Source: Pseudomonas sp. RC10 (GTDB taxonomy: Bacteria > Pseudomonadota > Gammaproteobacteria > Pseudomonadales > Pseudomonadaceae). From it: a stretch of DNA of 64,000 nt. The notes below the pieces were generated by a model. The model saw only the letters and a program-made list of their open reading frames with translations. It was not told where the DNA came from and ran no database searches. Each line of letters starts with the position of its first letter. Position 1 is the stretch's first letter. The stretch is from contig NZ_CP151650.1 of the NCBI RefSeq assembly GCF_038397775.1, positions 62,001 to 126,000 on the forward strand. The letters are read 5' to 3'. Shown piece after piece: positions 24,464 to 32,343 of this stretch. A program made the position numbers and the translations under genes.

Positions 24464-26008
24464 CTACTCTCTCCAAACACCCCGCAACCGCTCAAGTGCC
24501 GACGCAATGTCTGCCTCGGGTACCGCCGCAAACCCCAACACCAACCCCGCCCGTTTATCCACAGGGGTTTCGGAATCCGGGAGCCAATAATCACTCAACG
24601 CCCCGATCTCGACCCCCACGCTGTCGGCCTTGGCCACCAGTTCTCTTTCTCGCGCCAGGCTCTCGACCGCCACCGACACGTGCAACCCCGCCACCGGCTT
24701 GGGCATGGGACTGCAGCCCCGAACATCCTCGGGCCAGCCCGCCAGCAACGCATCCCGCCGACTCAACGCCGCTCGGCGCATGCGCCGAATGTGCCGCTGG
24801 AAATGTCCCGCCGCGATGAACTCGGCCATGACCGCCTGAGTGCCAATCTCCGAATGCCGCATGTCCACAGCACGCCGCTGGCTGAACGGCTTGACCAGAT
24901 TGCGCGGCAACACCAGATAGCCGAGGCGCAGCGCCGGGAACGCGACCTTGCCGAAGGTGCCGACGTAAAGCACCCGCCCATGCCGGTCCAGTGCAGCCAA
25001 GGGCGCGAGCGGTGCGCCGCTGTACCGGTACTCGCCATCGTAATCGTCCTCGACGATCCACCCTTGGGTGCGCTCGGCCCAGGCGAGCAACTCCAGTCGC
25101 CGCGCCAGGCTCATGGTCACGCCCAACGGGTATTGGTGAGACGGCGTGACGTAGGCCAGTTTGCAGGCTTTGCCCTGAAAATCCGGACTGCGCATCCCCT
25201 CCTCGTCCACCGGCATGCCGCGCAATGTCGCGCCCGCCACGGCGAACGCATGCCCAGCGGCGCGGTAGCCGGGGTTTTCAATCGCCACGCCGTCGCCATC
25301 GTTCAACAGCAACTGTGCACAAAGGGCAATTGCCTGCTGCGCGCCACTGGTGATCACAATTTGCTCAGCGTCACACTGCAAGTCACGAGATGTTCTTAAA
25401 TACACCGCTATCAGCTCGCGCAGCCGCCACTCCCCTGCCGGGTCGCCGTAGCCCAACTGATGCAACCCCGGTTTGCGCCAGAAAGCCGCGTGCAGCTTGC
25501 CCCACACGTCGAACGGGAACAGATCGAATGCAGGAATGCCGACCCGAAACGCCCTCGGCAAACCCTGCAAATGGGGCTTTAAATGATGCTGTTCCAAACG
25601 CTCCATAGACGCACTGTGGATAACTTTACTGGATAAATCACCAGCCTCACTTGGCAGAAATGTGGATAAAGCTGTTGATAAGCCTGGTGATAACCCTGTG
25701 GACACTTTTGTGGATAGTTTTTTGGCGGACACGGGTTTGTCCGGCAGTTGAGCGACGTAAGTACCGTCACCAATTCGCCCTTCGATGAAACCTTCGGCGT
25801 ACAACTGGTCGTAGGCGCGCATCACGCTGTTGCGGGAAATCGAAAGCGCCAGGGCCAAATCACGGCTGGCGGGTAAGCGCGTGCCGCTGCCCAAACGCCC
25901 GTCAAGGATTCGCTGGCGCAACGCCTGATACAGCTGGCGACTGAGGCCCTGTTGGCGGTCCAGCTCAATCCCGGCGAAATCGAAGGTTAGCGATGGCGTC
26001 ATTGGCAT
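24464..26008 (-). CDS. MocR-type regulator (GntR HTH fused to aminotransferase-like domain)
   Basis: A 514-residue regulator with a GntR winged HTH at about residues 22-90 (RLPASRDLALALSISRNSVMRAYDQLYAEGF) and a class I aminotransferase-like PLP domain from about residue 150. The PLP domain includes the ITSGAQQAI segment and VGTFGKVAFPALRLG, whose Lys would bind PLP. Such proteins (PdxR, GabR) sense PLP or amino compounds. The linker is unusual: about residues 93-112 are five tandem tetrapeptides of the form L-S-T-x, encoded by a 12-bp repeat (25672-25731). A palindrome at 26029-26040 in the divergent promoter is the likely operator. The target is probably the PaiB-GNAT operon. Confidence 0.9.
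   Translation of the reverse strand: MPMTPSLTFDFAGIELDRQQGLSRQLYQALRQRILDGRLGSGTRLPASRDLALALSISRNSVMRAYDQLYAEGFIEGRIGDGTYVAQLPDKPVSAKKLSTKVSTGLSPGLSTALSTFLPSEAGDLSSKVIHSASMERLEQHHLKPHLQGLPRAFRVGIPAFDLFPFDVWGKLHAAFWRKPGLHQLGYGDPAGEWRLRELIAVYLRTSRDLQCDAEQIVITSGAQQAIALCAQLLLNDGDGVAIENPGYRAAGHAFAVAGATLRGMPVDEEGMRSPDFQGKACKLAYVTPSHQYPLGVTMSLARRLELLAWAERTQGWIVEDDYDGEYRYSGAPLAPLAALDRHGRVLYVGTFGKVAFPALRLGYLVLPRNLVKPFSQRRAVDMRHSEIGTQAVMAEFIAAGHFQRHIRRMRRAALSRRDALLAGWPEDVRGCSPMPKPVAGLHVSVAVESLARERELVAKADSVGVEIGALSDYWLPDSETPVDKRAGLVLGFAAVPEADIASALERLRGVWRE
25672..25731 (-). repeat. 12-bp tandem minisatellite inside the MocR linker
   Basis: On the minus strand five consecutive 12-base units read CTATCCACAAAA, GTGTCCACAGGG, TTATCACCAGGC, TTATCAACAGCT and TTATCCACATTT. 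They encode LSTK, VSTG, LSPG, LSTA and LSTF. Two further TTATCCACA-like words (25615-25623 and nearby) flank it. The unit resembles a DnaA box, but the 12-base period and coding location point to a linker repeat. Confidence 0.8.
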
Positions 26009-26028
26009 GAATTGGCTCTACAAAATTG

Positions 26029-26040
26029 ACCATTAATGGT
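26029..26040. promoter_or_regulatory. Candidate MocR operator
   Basis: ACCATTAATGGT is a perfect 12-base palindrome in the 88-base gap between the MocR gene and the PaiB-like gene. GACCATTA at 26028 is echoed by GACCAATA 23 bases downstream, a direct-repeat spacing often seen for MocR/PdxR sites. Confidence 0.55.
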
Positions 26041-26096
26041 TCTTACAACAGACCAATAGGCTGCCTAGGATGGGGCCAATCGCCAAGGAAAATCTC

Positions 26097-26735
26097 ATGT
26101 ACACACCCAGCTATTTCAAAGAAGAGGACCTCGCCAGCCTGCATCGACAGATCGAAGGTACGCGCCTGGCGACCTTGATCAGCGTTGACGAAACAGGCCT
26201 GCATGCGAGCCATGTCCCGCTATTACTCGACCCGAACCAAGGGCCACATGGCACACTGTTCGGCCATCTGGCCAAGGCCAACCCGCAGTGGAAAGCCTTG
26301 ACATCTGGCGAAGCGCTGGTGATTTTCCAGGGTCCAGACGCCTACATCAGCCCGTCTTTTTACGCTGCCAAGGCCGAACACGGAAAAGTGGTGCCGACCT
26401 GGAATTACCTCGCCGTGCATGCCTATGGCCGCGCGGAGGTCTTCACCGACCCTGCACGCCTGTTGCAGCTTGTCAGCGACTTGACCGACAAGCACGAGGC
26501 CAAGCGCGCCGAGCCTTGGGCAGTGAGCGATGCGCCTGCCGATTACGTCGAGAAAATGCTCAACGCCATCGTCGGGTTCGCCATTCCCATCGAGCGCCTG
26601 GAAGGCAAACGCAAGCTCAACCAAAACCGCAGCGCCGAAGACATCGCCGGCGTCAGCAAAGGCCTGGCCGCCAGCCAGGATCAAACCGATCAGGAAATCG
26701 CTCGTTTGATGAGCCAAGGAGAAACCCGTGTCTGA
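26097..26735 (+). CDS. FMN-binding protein, PaiB family
   Basis: A 212-residue protein of the PaiB/'FMN-binding negative transcriptional regulator' family, a split-barrel flavin-binding fold. Family landmarks are the N-terminal MYTPSYF segment, HASHVPLLLDPN near residues 42-53 and VVPTWNYLAVHAYGRA near 98-113. The ATG at 26097 has AAGGAAAA just upstream; an in-frame ATG further up gives an unlikely N-terminus. In Bacillus, PaiB works with the acetyltransferase PaiA on polyamine or cell-wall stress. Here two GNAT genes follow directly, and a MocR regulator is divergent, so the four genes look like one functional unit. Confidence 0.87.
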   Translation: MYTPSYFKEEDLASLHRQIEGTRLATLISVDETGLHASHVPLLLDPNQGPHGTLFGHLAKANPQWKALTSGEALVIFQGPDAYISPSFYAAKAEHGKVVPTWNYLAVHAYGRAEVFTDPARLLQLVSDLTDKHEAKRAEPWAVSDAPADYVEKMLNAIVGFAIPIERLEGKRKLNQNRSAEDIAGVSKGLAASQDQTDQEIARLMSQGETRV

Positions 26736-27174
26736 CGTACAGATCCGCCCTGTTACCGCCGACGACCACGCTGCCTGGCTGCCGCTGTGGAAAGCCTACC
26801 TGACCTTCTACAAGACGGAATTGCCGGACGCGGTCACCGAAAGCACCTGGAAACGCTTTCTCGACAGCAATGAGCCGACCAATGCTGCCCTCGCCTGGCA
26901 GGACGGCAAGGCGGTGGGCATGGTGCACTTCATCTACCATCGCTCCAACTGGAGCATCAATTGGTCGTGCTACCTGCAAGACTTGCTCGTCACCCCGGAC
27001 CAACGCGGCACCGGCGTCGGGCGCCAGCTGATCGAACATGTGTACGCGACAGCCAAGAAAGACGGCGCTGACAAGGTTCACTGGCTGACCCACGAGACCA
27101 ACACGACCGCGATCCAGCTGTACGAACGCATCGCCGAACGCCCTGGCTTCATTCAATTCCGTAAACCACTTTGA
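26728..27174 (+). CDS. GNAT-family N-acetyltransferase
   Basis: A 148-residue acetyl-CoA-dependent acetyltransferase. The acetyl-CoA binding loop QRGTGVG lies at about residues 91-97, after the LQDLLVTP strand. The start is a GTG at 26728 that overlaps the PaiB-like gene by 8 bases, with AAGGAGAA upstream, so translation is coupled. It occupies the place of PaiA relative to PaiB, though its substrate is unknown. Confidence 0.85.
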   Translation: MSDVQIRPVTADDHAAWLPLWKAYLTFYKTELPDAVTESTWKRFLDSNEPTNAALAWQDGKAVGMVHFIYHRSNWSINWSCYLQDLLVTPDQRGTGVGRQLIEHVYATAKKDGADKVHWLTHETNTTAIQLYERIAERPGFIQFRKPL

Positions 27175-27191
27175 GCTCTGGAAGTCTGAAC

Positions 27192-27863
27192 ATGTCGAAC
27201 CTCGAACATTGGCAACCGGCCCAACTGCCGGACGCGCGCACCCTGAATGGTCGCTTCATCCGTCTGGAAAAACTCGATGCCACACGTCACGCGGACGGCC
27301 TGTGGACAGCACTGGAAGGCCCCGGTGCGGACCCGAAACTATGGGACTACCTGGCCATCGGTCCGTTTACCGAACGCGCGGTTTTCAATGACTACCTGGC
27401 CGGGCTGCAAAACTCGACCGATCCCTGGTTCTACACCGTGATCGATCAGCAAACGGGCGCCATCGACGGGTTTCTCAGCTTGATGTCGATCGTGCCGAGT
27501 GCGGGCCGAATCGAAATCGGCCACGTGACGTTTGGCGCGTCTATGCAACGCACGCCGAAAAGCACTGAAGCGGTTTATTTGCTGGCGAAAGAATCGTTTG
27601 CGCTTGGCAACCGCCGTCTGGAGTGGAAATGCAACGGCGACAACGCCCGCTCCAAGCGCGCGGCAGAGCGCTTTGGCTTTAGCTTCGAAGGCACGTTCCG
27701 CCAGCACATGATCGTCAAAGGCCAGAACCGCAACACCGCGTGGTTCTCGATCATCGACAGCGAATGGCCCGAGTTGGAAAAGGCGTTCTTGGCATGGCTG
27801 GCTGTGGATAACTTCAAGGATGGCGAGCAAATCAAGACGTTGGCGGATTTGCGCCACGCATGA
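27192..27863 (+). CDS. GNAT-family N-acetyltransferase, RimJ/RimL-like
   Basis: A 223-residue acetyltransferase of the RimJ/RimL type (Acetyltransf_3). It has the LNGRFIRLEKLDATRHADGLW N-terminal segment and the NRRLEWKCNGDNARSKRAAERFGFSFEG block near residues 139-166. The ATG at 27192 follows TCTGGAAG; in-frame TTG codons upstream are poorer. It comes 17 bases after the previous GNAT gene and ends the operon. The REPIN array begins 40 bases downstream. Confidence 0.87.
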   Translation: MSNLEHWQPAQLPDARTLNGRFIRLEKLDATRHADGLWTALEGPGADPKLWDYLAIGPFTERAVFNDYLAGLQNSTDPWFYTVIDQQTGAIDGFLSLMSIVPSAGRIEIGHVTFGASMQRTPKSTEAVYLLAKESFALGNRRLEWKCNGDNARSKRAAERFGFSFEGTFRQHMIVKGQNRNTAWFSIIDSEWPELEKAFLAWLAVDNFKDGEQIKTLADLRHA

Positions 27864-27902
27864 GCGAATTCACTCTTTAATCTGGCTGGAGAGCATCAAA
27901 CC

Positions 27903-28661
27903 TGTGGGAGCGAATTCATTCGCGACTGGCCGGTGCAACCGACACATCTCTATCGCCTGACCCTTTTTCGCGAATGAATTCGCTCCCACAGTTGAACCCG
28001 CGCCAGGCTCAATTTACGTGGCTCAGACCAACTCCTGTAGGAGCGAATTCATTCGCGATTGGCCAGTGCAGCTGACACATCTCTATCGCCTGAGCCTTTT
28101 ATTCGCGAATAAATTCGCTCCCACAGTTGAACCCGCGCCATGCCCAATCTACGCGGCTCAGACTAACTCCTGTGGGAGCGAATTCATTCGCGATTGGCCA
28201 GTGCAACCGACACATCTCTAGCGCCAGAGCCTTTCTTTCGCGAATAAATTCGCTCCCACAGTTGAACTCGCGCCATGCCCAATCTACGCGGCTCAGACCA
28301 ACTCCTGTGGGAGCGAATTCATTCGCGATTGGCCGGTGCAGCCGACGCATCTCTATCGCCTGACCCTTTTTCGCGAATGAATTCGCTCCCACAGTTGAAC
28401 CCGCGCCATGCCCAATCTACGCGGCTCAGACCAACTCCTGTGGGAGCGAATTCATTCGCGATTGGCCGGTGCAGCCGACACATCTCTATCGCCTGAGCCT
28501 TTTATTCGCGAATAAATTCGCTCCCACAGTTGAACCCGCGCCATGCCCAATCTACGCGGCTCAGACCAACTCCTGTGGGAGCGAATTCATTCGCGATTGG
28601 CCGGTGCAACCGACACATCTCTATCGCCTGACCCTTTTTCGCGAATGAATTCGCTCCCACA
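27903..28661. repeat. Tandem array of six REPINs (133-135 bp unit)
   Basis: Six complete REPINs lie head to tail at 27903-27990, 28036-28125, 28171-28260, 28306-28393, 28439-28528 and 28574-28661. Each has two inverted GGAGCGAATTCATTCGCG-type ends around a nearly constant 45-base middle. The five spacers of about 45 bases are also nearly identical (GTTGAACCCGCGCCATGCCC and onward to CCAACTCC). The whole is therefore a tandem repeat of about 5.7 units. Unit lengths alternate because the right arm exists in a TTTTTCGCGAATGAATTC and a TTTATTCGCGAATAAATTC form. There is no gene in this 760-base stretch. Confidence 0.95.
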
Positions 28662-28732
28662 GGGATTGTGTTCATTCAGCCACGCTGCACGACATCAGCA
28701 ACAAATCTGCTGCAGAAACAGCTCCTGCAGGA

Positions 28733-28762
28733 CAAAAAAAAGAGGAGCCACGAGAGCTCCCC
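28733..28762 (-). terminator. Rho-independent terminator after pycB
   Basis: On the minus strand GGAGC and GCTCC pair around a 7-base loop, then comes TCTTTTTTTT. It lies 66 bases beyond the pycB stop and ends the pycA-pycB unit. Confidence 0.85.
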
Positions 28763-28827
28763 CAGAGGTAATCGTCCAGCCTGCCGCGTCTGTGCGCGTC
28801 AGGCTGTTTCAGCTTGATGAATCGCGA

Positions 28828-30633
28828 TCATTCGATCTCGACCAGAATCTCACCCGGATTCACGCGGTCGCCTTTGGCCACGTGGATCGCCACGACCTTG
28901 CCTGCGACGGCTGCCTGAACCTCGGTCTCCATCTTCATCGCTTCGGTGATCAGCACTGCCTGGCCGGCCTTAACCGTGTCGCCTTCCTTGACCAGCACAT
29001 CGACGATGTTGCCCGGCATGGTGGTGCTGACGTGCCCGGGTTTGCTGGCCTGGGCGCGCTTGCCAATGCCACCGCCGACGAACTCGTTGAGGGGCTCGAA
29101 CACGACTTCTTCGGGCATGCCATCAATGGACAGGTAGAAGTGGCGCTTGCCCTCGGCCTTGACGCCTACACCGGTGATGTCGACGCGGTAGCTTTCGCCG
29201 TGAACGTCGATGACGAACTCGGTCGGTACACCTTCACCGCCCGCCCGCGCCACAGCGCCCGGCTCCGGAATCGGCAGCAGTGGCTCCGGCGCCAAGGTGC
29301 CCGCTGCGCGTTCTTCGAGGAACTTGCGGCCAATGTCCGGGAACATCGCGTACGTCAGTACGTCTTCTTCAGATTTGGCCAACGCGCCGATTTCACCGCG
29401 CAGCTTGGTCATTTCCGGCTTCAGCAGGTCTGCCGGACGCCCGTCGATAACCTCTTCGTTGCCAATTGCCTGACGACGCAGCTTCTCGTCGACCTGACCC
29501 GGCGCCTTGCCGTAGCCGCCCGTGAGGTAGAGCTTCACTTCGTTGGTGATGGTCTTGTAACGCTCACCCGCCAGCACGTTGAAGAACGCCTGAGTGCCGA
29601 CGATCTGCGAGGTCGGAGTCACCAAAGGTGGGTAGCCCAGGTCCTTGCGAACACGGGGGATCTCAGCCAGCACTTCGCCCATGCGGTTCAGCGCGCCCTG
29701 CTCTTTCAGCTGGTTGGCGAGGTTTGAAATCATGCCGCCTGGCACTTGGTTGACCTGCACGCGGGTGTCGACAGCGGTGAATTCGCTCTCGAACTGGTGA
29801 TACTTCTTACGCACGGCGTAGAAATACAGGCCGATTTCCTGCAGCAGCTCCAAGTCCAGACCGGTGTCGAATTCGCTGCCTTTGAGCGCGGCAACCATCG
29901 ACTCGGTGCCCGGATGGCTGGTGCCCCACGCAAAACTGGAGATCGCGGTGTCGATGTGATCGGCGCCGTTTTCGACCGCCTTCAGCTGGCACATCGCGGC
30001 CAGACCTGCAGTGTCGTGGGAGTGGATGAACACCGGCAGCGACTGCTCGGCTTTCAGCGCCTTGACCAGCTCGCCCGCCGCGAACGGCGTCAGCAGACCG
30101 GCCATGTCCTTGATCGCCACGGAGTCGCAGCCCATCGCTTCCATCTGCTTGGCCTGAGCAACAAAGGCCTCGACGGTGTGTACCGGACTGACGGTGTACG
30201 CAATGGTGCCTTGGGCGTGTTTGCCCGCAGCTTTAACGGCTTCGATGGCCACACGCAGGTTACGCACGTCGTTCATGGCGTCAAAGATGCGGAACACGTC
30301 GATGCCGTTGACGGCAGCCTTGGCGACGAAGGCTTTGACCACGTCGTCGCTGTAATGGCGATAGCCCAGCAGGTTCTGGCCGCGCAACAGCATTTGCAGG
30401 CGAGTGTTCGGCAGGGCCGCACGCAATTGGCGCAGGCGCTCCCACGGGTCTTCTTTGAGGAAACGCACGCACGCGTCAAACGTCGCGCCGCCCCAGACTT
30501 CCAGCGACCAGTAGCCGACTTTGTCGAGCTTCTCGCAGATCGGCAGCATGTCTTCGGTGCGCATGCGGGTCGCCAGCAGCGACTGGTGAGCGTCACGCAG
30601 GATCGTATCGGTTACAAAGATCTTCTTCGTCAT
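28828..30633 (-). CDS. pycB: Pyruvate carboxylase subunit B (oxaloacetate decarboxylase alpha-like)
   Basis: Carries out the carboxyl transfer from biotin to pyruvate to make oxaloacetate, and bears the biotin. The 601-residue protein has an HMGL-type carboxyltransferase barrel (from TDTILRDAHQSLLATRM at residues 8-24 to about 270), the conserved carboxylase domain, and a biotinyl domain with EAMKMETE, in which Lys567 is the biotin site. Sequence alone resembles the sodium-pump oxaloacetate decarboxylase alpha subunit, but no beta/gamma genes are present and a biotin carboxylase gene precedes it. The two-subunit anaplerotic pyruvate carboxylase of Pseudomonas is therefore meant. GAGGAG lies 7 bases before the ATG. 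Confidence 0.95.
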   Translation of the reverse strand: MTKKIFVTDTILRDAHQSLLATRMRTEDMLPICEKLDKVGYWSLEVWGGATFDACVRFLKEDPWERLRQLRAALPNTRLQMLLRGQNLLGYRHYSDDVVKAFVAKAAVNGIDVFRIFDAMNDVRNLRVAIEAVKAAGKHAQGTIAYTVSPVHTVEAFVAQAKQMEAMGCDSVAIKDMAGLLTPFAAGELVKALKAEQSLPVFIHSHDTAGLAAMCQLKAVENGADHIDTAISSFAWGTSHPGTESMVAALKGSEFDTGLDLELLQEIGLYFYAVRKKYHQFESEFTAVDTRVQVNQVPGGMISNLANQLKEQGALNRMGEVLAEIPRVRKDLGYPPLVTPTSQIVGTQAFFNVLAGERYKTITNEVKLYLTGGYGKAPGQVDEKLRRQAIGNEEVIDGRPADLLKPEMTKLRGEIGALAKSEEDVLTYAMFPDIGRKFLEERAAGTLAPEPLLPIPEPGAVARAGGEGVPTEFVIDVHGESYRVDITGVGVKAEGKRHFYLSIDGMPEEVVFEPLNEFVGGGIGKRAQASKPGHVSTTMPGNIVDVLVKEGDTVKAGQAVLITEAMKMETEVQAAVAGKVVAIHVAKGDRVNPGEILVEIE

Positions 30634-30646
30634 TCTTATCTCCTCA

Positions 30647-30730
30647 CAAGCTTCAAGCTCCGAGCCACAAGCTACAAGTCACCGCGAACGGCTTTTACTT
30701 GAGGCTTGACGCTCGCAGCTCGACGCTGCT
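30647..30730. repeat. AAGCTTCAAGCTC-type repeat between pycA and pycB
   Basis: CAAGCTTCAAGCTCCGAGCC on one side and the roughly complementary CTTGAGGCTTGACGCTCG on the other fill most of the 98 bases between the two genes. It is related to the element at 19534-19590. A hairpin here could modulate the ratio of the two subunits. Confidence 0.65.
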
Positions 30731-30731
30731 T

Positions 30732-32153
30732 TTAAATGCCTGCGTGGGCGGCGATGGCGGCGGCGATGGCCAGGGCCAACTCTTCGGGTTTGCGCTTGAT
30801 CGAGTAGTTGGTCAGTTCAGGGTGGCTCTCGACGAAGCTGGTGTTGAACTGGCCGCTACGGAATTCCGGGTTGCGCAGGATTTCCTGGTAATACGCTGCA
30901 GTGGTCTTCACGCCTTGCAGGCGCATGTCGTCCAGCGCGCGCAGGCCCCGGTCCATCGCTTCTTCCCAAGTCAGCGCCCAGACGATCAGCTTCAGGCACA
31001 TCGAGTCGTAGTACGGCGGAATGGTGTAGCCGGTGTAGATCGCCGTGTCGGTCCGCACGCCAGGGCCACCCGGCGCGTAGTAACGGGTGATCTTGCCGAA
31101 GCTTGGGAGAAAGTTGTTTTTCGGGTCTTCGGCGTTGATGCGGAACTGCAACGCGAAACCCCGGTGAATGATGTCTTCCTGCTTCACCGAGAGCGGCAGG
31201 CCGGACGCGATGCGAATCTGCTCGCGCACGATGTCGATGCCGGTAATTTCCTCGGTGATGGTGTGTTCCACCTGCACCCGAGTGTTCATTTCCATGAAGT
31301 ACACCTCGCCCTCGGCGAGCAGGAACTCCACAGTGCCCGCGTTCTCGTAACCCACGGCCTTGGCGGCGCGCACCGACAGGTCGCCAATGTAGGCGCGCTG
31401 TTCAGGGGTCAATTGAGGGCTTGGGGCAATTTCGATGAGCTTCTGGTTGCGACGCTGGATCGAGCAATCACGCTCGAACAGGTGCACGACGTTGCCGAAG
31501 CTGTCACCGAGGATCTGCGCCTCGATGTGCTTGGGATTGACGATGCACTTTTCCAGAAAGACTTCAGCCTTGCCGAACGCCTTGGTTGCCTCGGAAATGA
31601 CCCGAGGGAATGCCTGCTCCAGTTCTTCACGGCTGTTGCAACGACGAATGCCGCGACCGCCACCACCCGAGGTGGCCTTGAGCATCACCGGGTAGCCGAT
31701 GCGATCGCCTTCGGTCAACGCTTCGGCGATGTCGGCAACGTTGCCTTCGGTGCCAGGGGTGACCGGCACGCCGGCCTTGATCATGCTGCGGCGAGCTTCG
31801 GTTTTGTCGCCCATGCGGCGAATCACTTCGGCGGAAGGGCCGATGAATTTGATTCCGCGTTCGGCGCAAATCTCTGCCAAGTCGGCGTTTTCCGAGAGGA
31901 AGCCATAACCGGGATGCAACGCGTCGCAACCGGTTTCCACAGCCAGGTTCACCAACTTGCGCGGGTTCAGGTAACCCTCCAGCGGTTCGGAACCAATGCC
32001 ATAGGCCTCATCCGCCCGCTTTACGTGGAGCGCATGGCGGTCCGCGTCGGAGTAGATCGCCACGGAACGGATGCCCATTTCGGCGCAAGCGCGCACGATC
32101 CGGACAGCAATTTCCCCACGGTTGGCGATCAGGATTTTTGTTATCACTGGCAT
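30732..32153 (-). CDS. pycA: Pyruvate carboxylase subunit A (biotin carboxylase)
   Basis: Carboxylates biotin using ATP and bicarbonate. The 473-residue protein has the complete biotin carboxylase layout: KILIANRGEIAVRIVRACAEMG at residues 6-27, the ATP-grasp glycine loop SGGGGRGIR near residues 165-173, and MNTRVQVEHTITEEITGIDIV near 290-310 with catalytic Glu and Arg. It resembles AccC, but its pairing with pycB and the divergent LysR gene identify it as the pyruvate carboxylase subunit. The gap to pycB contains a palindromic repeat. Confidence 0.95.
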   Translation of the reverse strand: MPVITKILIANRGEIAVRIVRACAEMGIRSVAIYSDADRHALHVKRADEAYGIGSEPLEGYLNPRKLVNLAVETGCDALHPGYGFLSENADLAEICAERGIKFIGPSAEVIRRMGDKTEARRSMIKAGVPVTPGTEGNVADIAEALTEGDRIGYPVMLKATSGGGGRGIRRCNSREELEQAFPRVISEATKAFGKAEVFLEKCIVNPKHIEAQILGDSFGNVVHLFERDCSIQRRNQKLIEIAPSPQLTPEQRAYIGDLSVRAAKAVGYENAGTVEFLLAEGEVYFMEMNTRVQVEHTITEEITGIDIVREQIRIASGLPLSVKQEDIIHRGFALQFRINAEDPKNNFLPSFGKITRYYAPGGPGVRTDTAIYTGYTIPPYYDSMCLKLIVWALTWEEAMDRGLRALDDMRLQGVKTTAAYYQEILRNPEFRSGQFNTSFVESHPELTNYSIKRKPEELALAIAAAIAAHAGI

Positions 32154-32280
32154 TTCCTCGACCGATGAACAGACGGACCGGAAACCCGGTCAGTACGGAG
32201 CGACATAGCGTTACAACATGTTGCGTCGCAGCGATGGCTCACCCTATGACGAATCAGCAATTAACAAAAATGAGTAAAAA

Positions 32281-32309
32281 TTGGGTTAAACATAAGTAAA
32301 ACCTTATAG
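32281..32309 (+). promoter_or_regulatory. Sigma-70-type promoter of the LysR gene
   Basis: TTGGGT (32281-32286) and TTATAG (32304-32309) are separated by exactly 17 bases in an AT-rich stretch. They lie 34 bases upstream of the LysR start codon. It is the best promoter-like match in this divergent region. Confidence 0.5.
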
Positions 32310-32343
32310 TTGCGCTTTCAGCCATGAGCAGAGGAGTCGAAAG

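Noticed and set aside
25615..25731. Cluster of DnaA-box-like TTATCCACA words as a replication origin
   Set aside because: The words lie in frame inside a coding sequence with a strict 12-base period and encode an LSTx peptide repeat. There is no AT-rich unwinding region or dnaA gene.
28018..28496. Short open frames within the REPIN array
   Set aside because: They repeat the same peptide in each unit because the DNA is a tandem repeat. There are no ribosome binding sites.
27903..28661. Possible CRISPR array, because of regularly repeated palindromic units
   Set aside because: The 'spacers' are nearly identical to one another and the repeats are 88-90-base inverted pairs, so this is a tandem REPIN array. 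No cas genes are present.
30699..32168. 489-codon plus-strand frame opposite pycA
   Set aside because: It is a long open frame caused by GC-rich codon bias. The minus strand encodes a complete biotin carboxylase with all motifs.
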